The notes under the pieces: generated by a model
The model's input: only the letters and a program-made list of their open reading frames with translations
Databases searched by the model: none
Told to the model about the DNA's origin: nothing
Source of the DNA: [Clostridium] asparagiforme DSM 15981
GTDB taxonomy: Bacteria; Bacillota; Clostridia; Lachnospirales; Lachnospiraceae
Assembly (NCBI GenBank): GCA_025149125.1
Contig: CP102272.1
Location: forward strand, 3,224,001-3,288,000
DNA: 64,000 bases
Direction: 5' to 3'
Translations under genes and position numbers: made by a program
Shown here: piece by piece, positions 45,510 to 53,925 of the stretch
Position numbering within the stretch: the first letter of the stretch is position 1
Layout: each line of letters begins with the position of its first letter

Positions 45510-46154
45510 TTACTCGTTAAACGGCAGCAGGAATTGGGGCATCCCGGTGGAGTAGGGCGCGATGTCGTACTGCTGATAATAGATCACCAGGCCCTCGGGG
45601 GTCAGGTAAAAGCTTTCCGGGTTAAAGGTGGTTCGCAGTAGTTCCGGGTAATCCTCAAAGTAGGTGGAGGGCTCCTGCTCCAGGCGGCGTCCGATACCGG
45701 ACTGGATCTGAGTCTGGATTTCCTCACGGTAGGAGGGATTGTGGGGGTAAAAATCGGAAAGCTGCATTCGTTTTCCGGTGGAGAAATCCCAGGTCTGGGA
45801 GGTGCGCTGGGTGGAGCCGTGGGCGCCGCCCTCAAACTCATATTGGTCCATGTACAGGCTGACGATGCACCCGGAATTGTAGGTCACTTGAAACGTGACA
45901 AGAAATTCAAAGCCCAACAGCGGGTCCCGGTCTTCCCGCAGCTGTTTTAAGTCCGTCACCGCCTGGGGATACAGGGTGAAGCGGCAGTATGTCTCCAGGG
46001 ATTTTGCCCGCAGCCGGTAAAAGCTGTTGACAGCCGCCGCGGCCCTGCGGCTGCAGGTGCTGGTAAATTGCGGATAGTCGATTTTGTAGTTCAGCGCGGG
46101 CGTATTTTCAAAATACATGGTATCGGACAGAGTGAGTTTAGAAATAGTTTGCAT
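45510..46154 (-). CDS. DUF3298/DUF4163-type protein (RsiV-like extracellular fold)
   Basis: 214 residues from the ATG at 46154, with TTGAGG upstream. The longer frame (to 46541) runs antisense through the kinase gene and is not used. EGGAHGSTQ and a FDFSTGK-like WDFSTGKRMQLSDFY, then FYLTPEGLVIYYQQYDIAPYSTG, follow the DUF3298 pattern found in RsiV and PdaC. No signal peptide is visible from this start, odd for a family usually outside the cell. Divergent from the sensor kinase. Confidence 0.8.
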   Translation of the reverse strand: MQTISKLTLSDTMYFENTPALNYKIDYPQFTSTCSRRAAAAVNSFYRLRAKSLETYCRFTLYPQAVTDLKQLREDRDPLLGFEFLVTFQVTYNSGCIVSLYMDQYEFEGGAHGSTQRTSQTWDFSTGKRMQLSDFYPHNPSYREEIQTQIQSGIGRRLEQEPSTYFEDYPELLRTTFNPESFYLTPEGLVIYYQQYDIAPYSTGMPQFLLPFNE

Positions 46155-46311
46155 GGTAAACCTCAAAACGGTATTTTTATAATATATGGCCTGCCTGCCC
46201 TGGGTATGATTTCCTGCCATTTTCCGCCTGTAAACGCTTTTAAGCTTTCGAAATCGAGGAAAATCGTATATAATAGATGGAAATGAGTCGATTGCTTGCA
46301 GGAGGAACCAT

Positions 46312-47772
46312 ATGGACACCATGGGGCGGCCCGGTTTGGGCCGGTTTAAAAACCGCTTTCCCGGTCTTTCACTAAAACAAAAAATGCGCTGGATTTCCGG
46401 TCTGGCGGCCGCGGTGGTGGTCCTGTCCATCGCGGGCACACTGGCGGTATCCAGCTTTGGCCTGTTGGGATTTGAAAAAATTCTGGACAATAATTCCCGG
46501 GGGCTGAACCTTTGGAAGGCGGCCGGCGAAGAGATGCGCACCTTTGACGCCTACGCCGCCGACCGCACGGAGAAATCCCGGGCGGCATACGAGGCGGCCA
46601 GGGACCGCACGGAAGAGGCCGTGGCGCAGCTGCCCTTCGACTATCAAGAAATCGGCCCTGAGCGGTACGCCAGGACATGGTCCATCCGCAATCTGTATGA
46701 AAACTACCGGGAACGCCGCGACCGTTTCCTGGCCGCGCCCCGAGGGGAAGAAGGATATTTTAAAGAGCTTTACGCCCTGAATCGGGCTCAGACCTACCTT
46801 CAGTCCTACGCAGGAGAACTGGAATTTCTGACGGTTGAGGACGGCACCAGGCGCTACGAGGCATTGCGCCCTCTGTTTGCGCTGATCCCTGCGGCCGCCG
46901 TCCTGTTCGGGGCGGCCGCTGTGGCCGGGGTACGCCGCTTAAACCGCACGGCGGATCAAAACCTGGTGCGGCCGGTGGTGGAGCTGGCCCGGGATTCGGC
47001 CCGCATCGCGGCAGGCGACTTCGACGGGCCAATGGTTAAGGCCCTGGGCGAGGATGAGATCGCCCAGCTGATCCGGGCCTTCTACCATATGAAGGGCGCC
47101 ACCAGAGGCTATATCGCCGCGCTCAAGGACAAGCACGAGGCGGAGAAGCAGCTGGATGCGGTCCGCCTGCAGATGTTGAAAAATCAGATCAACCCCCACT
47201 TCCTGTTCAATACCCTGAACATGATCGCCTCCATGGCCCAGGTGGAGGATGCCGCAACCACGGAGCAGATGATCACGGCCATGAGCCGTCTGTTCCGCTA
47301 CAATTTAAAGTCCACAGACAGCGTGATGCCCCTGGAGCGGGAGCTGAAGGTGGTGTCCGATTACATGTATCTCCAGCAGATGCGCTTCGGCAAACGTCTG
47401 CGTTTTACCTCGGACTGCCCGGCGGACACTCTGGATCACCTGGTCCCATCGTTTGCGCTTCAGCCCCTGGTGGAGAACGCCATTGTCCACGGCCTCTCTG
47501 CGCAGAAGGAGGGCGGGAAAATCCATATCCGGGCCAGGCGTGCGGACGGGCGGCTGTGGCTTTGGGTGTCCGACACGGGCTGCGGAATGGCAGAAGAGCG
47601 CCTGGCGCAGATTCGCGGCGCGCTGGCCGCAGGGGATGAGAAGGCCACCGGGGTCGGCCTTGGAAATATTTACCGCAGAATCCACGCCATGTACCCCGAC
47701 GGGGAGATGGAGGTGTACAGCCGGGCCGGGTGCGGAACGGTAATCCGGCTGGCGGTAGGCGTGGGGCAGTGA
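46312..47772 (+). CDS. LytS/YesM-type sensor histidine kinase
   Basis: 486 residues. An N-terminal membrane span (about 27-50), an outer helical domain, a second span near 185-205, a HAMP domain, then His_kinase with H296 in INPHFLFN. The ATPase domain carries PLVENAIVHG and DTGCGM. The start follows GGAGGAACC, and TATATAAT lies about 40 bases upstream. It phosphorylates the response regulator 160 bases downstream. Together they probably control the adjacent TRAP transporter. Confidence 0.93.
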   Translation: MDTMGRPGLGRFKNRFPGLSLKQKMRWISGLAAAVVVLSIAGTLAVSSFGLLGFEKILDNNSRGLNLWKAAGEEMRTFDAYAADRTEKSRAAYEAARDRTEEAVAQLPFDYQEIGPERYARTWSIRNLYENYRERRDRFLAAPRGEEGYFKELYALNRAQTYLQSYAGELEFLTVEDGTRRYEALRPLFALIPAAAVLFGAAAVAGVRRLNRTADQNLVRPVVELARDSARIAAGDFDGPMVKALGEDEIAQLIRAFYHMKGATRGYIAALKDKHEAEKQLDAVRLQMLKNQINPHFLFNTLNMIASMAQVEDAATTEQMITAMSRLFRYNLKSTDSVMPLERELKVVSDYMYLQQMRFGKRLRFTSDCPADTLDHLVPSFALQPLVENAIVHGLSAQKEGGKIHIRARRADGRLWLWVSDTGCGMAEERLAQIRGALAAGDEKATGVGLGNIYRRIHAMYPDGEMEVYSRAGCGTVIRLAVGVGQ

Positions 47773-47866
47773 CCCGTTCACCGGCGGCAGGCATAGGTCA
47801 GCGACTTGCCCGGTGGCAGGCGTGGGCCGGTGTTCTGCCGGGCGGCAGGCGCGGATCAGTGATCCG
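47754..47866 (+). repeat. 29-bp tandem repeats after the kinase gene
   Basis: The core GGCAGGC recurs at 47786, 47815 and 47844 (29-bp period). A fourth, GGTAGGC at 47754, lies inside the kinase's last codons. The units share the frame CCGGCGGCAGGC followed by a G-rich half ending in CAGTGA or similar. The series looks like amplification of the gene's own 3' end. Confidence 0.75.
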
Positions 47867-47931
47867 GCCAAATGCCCCCGGTCTCACCCCCGCCTGAAAC
47901 CGCAAACGCAATATAAGGAGGAGAAAAGTCT

Positions 47932-48735
47932 ATGATTCGTGTGCTGATCGCGGACGACGAGGGAATTGAGCGCATGGCGCTGTGCAGAAGGCTGGGAAAG
48001 CATTTCGGCGACACCCTGCGCATCTGCCAGGCGGAGGACGGAGCCGAGGCGGTGGAGCTGTTTAAACGGGAGAAGAGCCAGATCGTGATCATGGATATCG
48101 CCATGCCGGTGTTAAACGGCGTGGAGGCGGCGGAGCAGATCCGCAGGCTGGACGAGGGCTGCGTGATCATTTTCCTCACCGCCTACGACGAGTTCTCCTA
48201 CGCTAAGCGTGCCCTGGTGATCCGCGCCCTGGATTACCTGTTAAAACCCTGCGAGGAGGACGAGCTGGTGGCCGTCATGGAGGAAGCCGTGCGCCTGGCC
48301 GGACTTTACGCCCAGGGAAGGCAGGCCGGCTATTTCCGCCCGGCCGGACCGGAAAACGCCCAGGTCCGCGACGGGGAGGAGCGGGGAGAGAGCGGGGAAA
48401 ACCGGATGACCCAGGTGGCCGCCTCTATTCTGGATTACATCCGCCGCAATTACATGAAGGAAATTTCCATGCAGGACGCCGCCAGGGCCATGAACTACTC
48501 GGACGCCTATTTCTGCAAGCTGTTCAAACAGTGTTTTGATCAGAACTTTACCACTTATCTCACGCATTTCCGCATGAACGAGGCCAAACGGCTGCTGCAA
48601 AACCAGGAGATGAACGTGAAGGATGTGAGCGCCCTGGTGGGGTACTCCGACTCCAACTATTTTTCCAAAGTGTTCAAACGGATCACGGGTATGATCCCGT
48701 CCGAGTTTCGGGATAGTCAATTTACACAAAAATAG
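47932..48735 (+). CDS. YesN-type response regulator with AraC-family DNA-binding domain
   Basis: 267 residues. The receiver domain at 1-120 has D55 as phosphoacceptor (MDIAMP) and K near 105 (LLKPCEE). A linker follows, then a two-helix-turn-helix AraC domain at about 160-262 (MQDAARAMNYSDAYFCKLFK and VSALVGYSDSNYFSKVFKR). AAGGAGGAG precedes the ATG. It is partner of the kinase upstream and is likely to bind the repeats in front of dctP. Confidence 0.94.
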   Translation: MIRVLIADDEGIERMALCRRLGKHFGDTLRICQAEDGAEAVELFKREKSQIVIMDIAMPVLNGVEAAEQIRRLDEGCVIIFLTAYDEFSYAKRALVIRALDYLLKPCEEDELVAVMEEAVRLAGLYAQGRQAGYFRPAGPENAQVRDGEERGESGENRMTQVAASILDYIRRNYMKEISMQDAARAMNYSDAYFCKLFKQCFDQNFTTYLTHFRMNEAKRLLQNQEMNVKDVSALVGYSDSNYFSKVFKRITGMIPSEFRDSQFTQK

Positions 48736-48759
48736 TGTATCAAAATTGTGCATATTCAC

Positions 48760-48812
48760 ATGTCAAACAAAAAAATACCGTTTATGTCAAAATCTTCTTC
48801 CCGGATGTCAAA
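48760..48812 (+). promoter_or_regulatory. three ATGTCAAA direct repeats (putative regulator sites)
   Basis: ATGTCAAA occurs at 48760, 48784 and 48805, with steps of 24 and 21 bases, just upstream of TATAAT (48845-48850). About two helical turns separate them, as for AraC-type dimers. A looser copy (TATCAAAA) sits near 48738. Confidence 0.6.
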
Positions 48813-48844
48813 ATTTTACGGTACACATTTTCATCCCCCCGCTT

Positions 48845-48850
48845 TATAAT
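48845..48850 (+). promoter_or_regulatory. -10 element of the TRAP operon promoter
   Basis: TATAAT has only a poor -35 (TACACA near 48822), as expected for an activator-dependent promoter. The leader to dctP is about 170 bases. Confidence 0.5.
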
Positions 48851-49024
48851 TAACATGTTGTTAAGAACGTGACAATAAATCTTAACAGCTCCGGAGCAAT
48901 TATAGAGCCCGGGGGATTTTTTTGCGCAAAAAAGGGAAAAACTTCACAAACGGCAATCGCGAGCTGTTGGTGGAATAGGAACGCTGCAAATATGGAACGC
49001 TGTAAGGGAAAGGATTGGTTTACA

Positions 49025-50065
49025 TTGAATAATATGTTGAAAAGACTGGCTGTGGCCGCGCTGGCGGCTGTGACGGCGGCAGGTCTTTCCGGCTGCGGGG
49101 CGGTGACGTCGGGGAAACGTATCATCCGTATATCCCATGCCCAGTCGGAAACACACCCGGAGCATCTGGGACTGCTGGCATTTAAAGATTATGTGGAGGA
49201 GCGCTTGGGGGACAAGTACGAGGTGCAGATTTTCCCCAACGAGATTCTCGGCTCCGCCCAGAAAGCGATTGAGCTGACCCAGACGGGAGCCATCGATTTT
49301 GTGGTGGCGGGAACCGCCAATCTGGAAAATTTCGCCGGCGTATACGAAATTTTCAGTATGCCCTACCTCTTTGATTCCGAGGACGTTTATAAATCGGTAA
49401 TGGAGGACACGGACTACATGGAGAAGATCTATGAGTCCACCGACGAGGCTGGATTCAGGGTGGTGACCTGGTACAATGCGGGAACCCGCAATTTCTACGC
49501 AAAAACCCCGATCCGCACCCCTGAGGACTTAAAGGGCAAAAAGATCCGCGTGCAGCAAAGCCCGGCCAGCGTGGCCATGGTCAATGCCTTCGGAGCGGCT
49601 GCGGCCCCCATGGGCTTTGGCGAGGTCTACACCGCGATCCAGCAGGGCGTGATCGACGGCGCTGAGAACAATGAGCTGGCGCTGACCAACAACAAGCACG
49701 GCGAGGTGGCCAAGTATTATTGCTACAACAAGCACCAGATGGTCCCGGATATGCTGGTGGCCAACTTAAAATTCCTAAACGGCTTAAGCCCGGAGGAATA
49801 TCAGATCTTCAAGGACGCGGCGGCCCTTTCCACCCAGGTGGAGATGGAAGAGTGGGACAAGAGTATCGAGGAGGCCAAGCAGATCGCAGCGGATAACATG
49901 GGCGTGGAGTTCATCGACGTGGATGTGGAGGCCTTCAAGGAGAAGGTGCTGCCCCTTCACCAGCAGATGCTGGACAGTAACCCCAAGATCCGGGATCTCT
50001 ACGAGCACATCCGCCAGGCCAACGAAAACGCGAAGGGAGGACAGACAAATGCAGACGCTTCATAA
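49025..50065 (+). CDS. dctP: TRAP transporter substrate-binding lipoprotein
   Basis: 346 residues from a TTG at 49025, about 10 bases after AAGGGAAAGGA. The ATG at 49034 gives the neatest lipoprotein signal (MLKRLAV to LSGC) but lies too far from the site; the ATG at 48992 is another candidate. The mature domain opens IRISHAQSETHPEHLG and carries the conserved LKGKKIRVQ and DGAENNELAL segments. It binds an organic acid outside the membrane; the exact ligand is unknown. The gene overlaps dctQ by 17 bases. Confidence 0.9.
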   Translation: MNNMLKRLAVAALAAVTAAGLSGCGAVTSGKRIIRISHAQSETHPEHLGLLAFKDYVEERLGDKYEVQIFPNEILGSAQKAIELTQTGAIDFVVAGTANLENFAGVYEIFSMPYLFDSEDVYKSVMEDTDYMEKIYESTDEAGFRVVTWYNAGTRNFYAKTPIRTPEDLKGKKIRVQQSPASVAMVNAFGAAAAPMGFGEVYTAIQQGVIDGAENNELALTNNKHGEVAKYYCYNKHQMVPDMLVANLKFLNGLSPEEYQIFKDAAALSTQVEMEEWDKSIEEAKQIAADNMGVEFIDVDVEAFKEKVLPLHQQMLDSNPKIRDLYEHIRQANENAKGGQTNADAS

Positions 50066-50552
50066 GATCCGCACGGGAATCATGAAGGTGCTGGGAGTCC
50101 TGATCGTGGCTCTGTTCATCCTGATGACCGTGATCGGCACCTACCAGATCGTAACCCGCTATTTCTTCAAACGGCCCAGCACGGTGTCCGAGGAGCTTTT
50201 GACCTACTCCTTCACCTGGATGGCCCTGCTGGCCTCCGCTTACGTGTTCGGCAAGCGCGACCACATGCGCATGGGCTTTTTGGCCGACAAGATTACCGGC
50301 AGCGCCCGGAAATGCCTGGAAATCGCCATCGACCTTCTCACCTTCACCTTTGCCGGCGTTGTGATGGTCTACGGCGGCGTCTCCATCACCCGGCTGACCA
50401 TGATCCAGAACACGGCTTCCCTCCGCGTGCCCATGGGCTACATCTACGTGATCGTGCCGGTGACCGGGGCGTTAATCATGATCTTCAGCCTGATCAACGC
50501 CATGGATATGCTGCACAAGGATTTTAATGAGAGAGGGGAGGCTGGATTATGA
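50049..50552 (+). CDS. dctQ: TRAP transporter small permease
   Basis: 167 residues from the ATG at 50049, with GGGAGG upstream. Four membrane spans. VTRYFFKRPSTVSEELLTYSF-type signature (ITRY.F..P...~EE) lies near residue 35 and FGKRDHMRMGF near 75. It scaffolds the large permease. The gene overlaps dctM by 4 bases. Confidence 0.93.
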   Translation: MQTLHKIRTGIMKVLGVLIVALFILMTVIGTYQIVTRYFFKRPSTVSEELLTYSFTWMALLASAYVFGKRDHMRMGFLADKITGSARKCLEIAIDLLTFTFAGVVMVYGGVSITRLTMIQNTASLRVPMGYIYVIVPVTGALIMIFSLINAMDMLHKDFNERGEAGL

Positions 50553-51856
50553 ATATAGCAGTTGTCTGCGGACTGATTATTTTAGTGTTGCTGCTGGTGA
50601 TGCTGCTGGCGGGCGTGCCCATCTCGGTGGCCCTTGCGGTGTCCTCCATCTGCGCCATCCTGCCCGTGCTGGATGTGGGGCGCGGCGTGCTGACCGGGGC
50701 GCAGCGTATTTTCTCCGGAATTTCCGTGTTCAGCCTGCTTGCCATCCCGTTCTTTATTCTGGCCGGAAATATTATGAACAAGGGCGGAATCGCCATCCGG
50801 CTGATCAACTTTGCCAAGCTGTTCACCGGAAATATCCCCGGCGCGCTGGCGCACACCAACGCGGTTGCCAACATGCTTTTCGGCGCCATCTCCGGCTCCG
50901 GCACGGCGGCCGCCTCGGCCATGGGCTCCATCATCGGACCCATCGAGGAGGAAGAGGGCTATGACCGGGATTTCTCCGCGGCGGCCAACATTGCCACGGC
51001 CCCCACGGGACTTCTGATCCCGCCCAGCAATGTGATGATTACTTACTCGTTGGTCAGCGGCGGCACCTCGGTGGCGGCCCTGTTTATGGCCGGATACATC
51101 CCAGGCATCCTCTGGGGTCTGGCCTGCATGCTGGTGATCTATTACTTTGCCAGGAAAAAGGGCTACCGCAGCGCCAAAAAGTACGAAAAGAGCGAGCGGG
51201 TCAAGGTGTTTTTCCAGGCCATCCCCTGTCTGATGATGATCGTGATCGTAATCGGAGGCATCATTTCCGGTATCTTCACGGCCACCGAGGGCAGCGTGGT
51301 GGCGGTGGTGTACAGCCTGATTTTGTCCCTGTTTTTTTACAAGTCCATCAAATTTTCCGAGCTGCCCCGCATTTTCTTAGACAGCGCGGAGATGACGGGA
51401 ATCATTATTTTCCTCATCGGCGTGTCCAGCATCATGAGCTGGGTGATGGCTTTTACCGGGATTCCCACTGCGGTGTCGGAGGCCATGCTCTCCATCAGTA
51501 ACAACCGCTATGTGATCCTGTTTATTATCAACATTCTGCTGCTGATCATCGGAACCTTTATGGATATGACGCCTGCCTGCCTGATCTTCACGCCCATTTT
51601 CCTGCCTATCTGCCAGGCTCTGGGCATGAACACCGTGCACTTCGGAATCATGATGATTTTCAACCTGTGTATCGGAACCATCACGCCCCCGGTGGGCACC
51701 ACGCTGTTTGTTGGCGTGAAGGTGGGCAAGACGAAAATCGAGAACGTAATCAAGCCTTTGCTGGTATATTTTGCGGCTATTTTCATTGTGCTGCTGCTGG
51801 TTTCCTACGTTCCCATTCTCTCCATGTGGCTGCCCGGACTGCTGGGATATGTATAA
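50549..51856 (+). CDS. dctM: TRAP transporter large permease
   Basis: 435 residues with about twelve membrane spans in two repeats. LLAIPFFILAGNIMN, GAISGSGTAAASAMG and the ATAPTGLLIPPSN-like segment IATAPTGLLIPPS are family hallmarks. It carries the solute with Na+ using the binding protein. It ends the TRAP operon. Confidence 0.96.
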   Translation: MNIAVVCGLIILVLLLVMLLAGVPISVALAVSSICAILPVLDVGRGVLTGAQRIFSGISVFSLLAIPFFILAGNIMNKGGIAIRLINFAKLFTGNIPGALAHTNAVANMLFGAISGSGTAAASAMGSIIGPIEEEEGYDRDFSAAANIATAPTGLLIPPSNVMITYSLVSGGTSVAALFMAGYIPGILWGLACMLVIYYFARKKGYRSAKKYEKSERVKVFFQAIPCLMMIVIVIGGIISGIFTATEGSVVAVVYSLILSLFFYKSIKFSELPRIFLDSAEMTGIIIFLIGVSSIMSWVMAFTGIPTAVSEAMLSISNNRYVILFIINILLLIIGTFMDMTPACLIFTPIFLPICQALGMNTVHFGIMMIFNLCIGTITPPVGTTLFVGVKVGKTKIENVIKPLLVYFAAIFIVLLLVSYVPILSMWLPGLLGYV

Positions 51857-51896
51857 AATCCGCGATATTAGCAGAAACTGGATAATATCCAGAGGA

Positions 51897-51925
51897 TTGA
51901 CGGCTTGATCAATTTCCCGTATAAT
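51897..51925 (+). promoter_or_regulatory. promoter of the Na/Pi cotransporter leader
   Basis: TTGACG (51897-51902) and consensus TATAAT (51920-51925) are 17 bases apart. Transcription would begin near 51932. Confidence 0.7.
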
Positions 51926-51928
51926 GAA

Positions 51929-52086
51929 CCGGTGTGAGACAAGTGAAAAATTGAGCACAGAGGAAGAGGTTATACGAGCGAGATGAACACCGGACAGTGG
52001 AAGATTGGCCTCATAAAGCATATGATCGATTGACGGATAAGGCATGACCTGCGATCCTTTCGGATGGCAGGCACTGCCTTATTTTT
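51929..52086 (+). ncRNA. candidate structured leader RNA ending in a terminator
   Basis: Next to the promoter, CCGGTGT (51929-51935) can pair with ACACCGG (51987-51993), closing a domain of about 50 bases. A linker and an intrinsic terminator (52038-52086) follow. Only 54 bases, with no promoter, separate its T-run from the Na/Pi gene, so the RNA is part of that gene's leader or a separate small RNA. I match no known riboswitch class. Confidence 0.45.
52038..52086 (+). terminator. terminator in the Na/Pi leader
   Basis: A 7-bp outer stem (52038-52044 with 52075-52081) and inner pairings (CCTGC/GCAGG and ATCC/GGAT around a TTTC loop) are followed by TTTTT. Confidence 0.75.
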
Positions 52087-52140
52087 GAATGCACTGGTCC
52101 GTTTACACAGCCTCTTCAAAAAACACAAGGGAGAAATGAG

Positions 52141-53799
52141 ATGGGAATTGAAGTGATTCTGAGCCTGCTGGGCGGCCTGGCGCTGTTCATGTACGGCATG
52201 CAGATGATGAGCAACAATCTGGAAGCGGTGGCAGGCAACCGGATGAAACAGATTCTGGAACGCCTGACTGCCAATCGTTTTCTGGGCGTGCTGGTGGGAG
52301 CGGGTATAACGGCCCTGATCCAGTCCTCCTCCGCCACCACGGTGATGACGGTGGGCTTTGTAAACTCCGGCCTGATGACCTTAAAACAGGCCGTGTGGAT
52401 CATTATGGGCGCCAACGTGGGTACCACCATCACAGGCCAGCTGATCGCCCTGGACATCGGAGCCCTGGCGCCGTTAATCGCCTTTGTGGGCGTGATGCTG
52501 CTGATTTTTGTGAAGAGCAAGAAAGTGCAGCATGTGGGAGGAATCGTGGCCGGAATCGGCGTGTTGTTTATCGGCATGGGCATGATGAGCGACGCCATGG
52601 TGCCGCTGCGGGATAACGCCGCTTTTATCCATCTGATGACCAAGTTTTCCAACCCGGTGATCGGAATCCTGGCGGGCGCGGTGTTCACGGCTATCATCCA
52701 GTCCTCCTCCGCCTCCGTGGGTATTTTACAGGCCCTGGCCATGGGCGGGGTGATCGGACTGCACAGCGCGGTGTTCGTGCTGTTCGGCCAGAACATCGGC
52801 ACCTGTATCACGGCGCTTTTGGCTTCTGTGGGCACCAACCGCAACGCCAAGCGGACGACCATGATCCATCTGATGTTCAACATCATCGGCACGGTGCTGT
52901 TCGTCTCCCTCTGTCTGGTGACTCCGTTTACGGACTGGATGATTGCGCTGACCCCGGATAACCCGGTGGCCCAGATCGCCAACGTGCACACGGTGTTCAA
53001 CCTGACCACAACGCTGTTGCTGTTGCCCTTTGGCAGTCTGCTGGTGAAGCTGGCCGTGAAGCTGCTTCCCGACCGGGAGACCCGGGTTATGGATGCGGAT
53101 CAGTGGTTTGAGGGCCTGATGGCCTCCAAGCACGTGCTGGGCGTCTCCACCCTGGCCATCGCCCAGATCGGCGGGGATATCCGCCAGATGCTGGAGACCG
53201 CCGCCCACAACGTGGGAGACAGCTTCCAGGCGGTGGAGGGCAAACAGAGCGGTATCGAGGAGATCGAGGCCCGGGAGGACGAGCTGGATCTCTGGAATGT
53301 GCGGCTGTCCCAGAAGATTTCCAAGGTGCTGGTGCTGGATCAGACGCCCCGGGATATTCTGACCCTCAACAACATGTTCTCCATTATCGGAAACATCGAG
53401 CGAATCGGCGACCACGCCATGAACCTGGCGGAGTACGCCCAGACGATTAAGGAAAAGAATCTGGGCTTCTCGGACACGGCCAGGGACGAGATCAGGACCA
53501 TGGAGGGAATCTGCGGGGAAGCTATGGATATTTTGCTGGCCGCCTCCCGCGGGGAACACATTGACCTCGCCCGGGCGGAGGAGCTGGAGCAGACGATGGA
53601 CGACACCACCGTACAGTTCCGGCAGAACCAGATCGCCCGCATGCGGGTGGGACACTGCAATGTGGAATCCTCCATCCTCTATTCGGAAATGCTCACCGAC
53701 TACGAGCGTATCGGCGACCATGTGCTCAACATCGCCCAGGCCTTCGCGGCCATCGAGGGCGCTCCGGTGGAGGAGACGGCCGCAGCCGCACAGGCTTAA
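52141..53799 (+). CDS. Na/Pi cotransporter family protein with PhoU-like domain
   Basis: 552 residues. The membrane half, about 1-320, has the two inverted repeats with QSSSATTVM and QSSSASVGI, the Na/phosphate signature. The cytoplasmic C-terminal half, about 340-545, is helical and PhoU-like (ERIGDHAMNLAEYAQ and ERIGDHVLNIAQA). It imports phosphate with Na+ and may sense it through the PhoU-like domain. AAGGGAGAA precedes the ATG. Confidence 0.94.
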   Translation: MGIEVILSLLGGLALFMYGMQMMSNNLEAVAGNRMKQILERLTANRFLGVLVGAGITALIQSSSATTVMTVGFVNSGLMTLKQAVWIIMGANVGTTITGQLIALDIGALAPLIAFVGVMLLIFVKSKKVQHVGGIVAGIGVLFIGMGMMSDAMVPLRDNAAFIHLMTKFSNPVIGILAGAVFTAIIQSSSASVGILQALAMGGVIGLHSAVFVLFGQNIGTCITALLASVGTNRNAKRTTMIHLMFNIIGTVLFVSLCLVTPFTDWMIALTPDNPVAQIANVHTVFNLTTTLLLLPFGSLLVKLAVKLLPDRETRVMDADQWFEGLMASKHVLGVSTLAIAQIGGDIRQMLETAAHNVGDSFQAVEGKQSGIEEIEAREDELDLWNVRLSQKISKVLVLDQTPRDILTLNNMFSIIGNIERIGDHAMNLAEYAQTIKEKNLGFSDTARDEIRTMEGICGEAMDILLAASRGEHIDLARAEELEQTMDDTTVQFRQNQIARMRVGHCNVESSILYSEMLTDYERIGDHVLNIAQAFAAIEGAPVEETAAAAQA

Positions 53800-53846
53800 A
53801 AACAAAATGTTTGAGCTCCGGGCCTTTTTTGTACACGGAAAAGGAC

Positions 53847-53876
53847 TTGGAGCTTTTTGCATCCCTGTGTTATAGT
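53847..53876 (+). promoter_or_regulatory. possible promoter of fbp
   Basis: TTGGAG (53847-53852) and TATAGT (53871-53876) are 18 bases apart and 49 bases before the ATG. Confidence 0.5.
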
Positions 53877-53925
53877 AGATTTACAGTGAGTATTGAATGG
53901 ACAGTAAAAAACAGGGAGGAACGAA

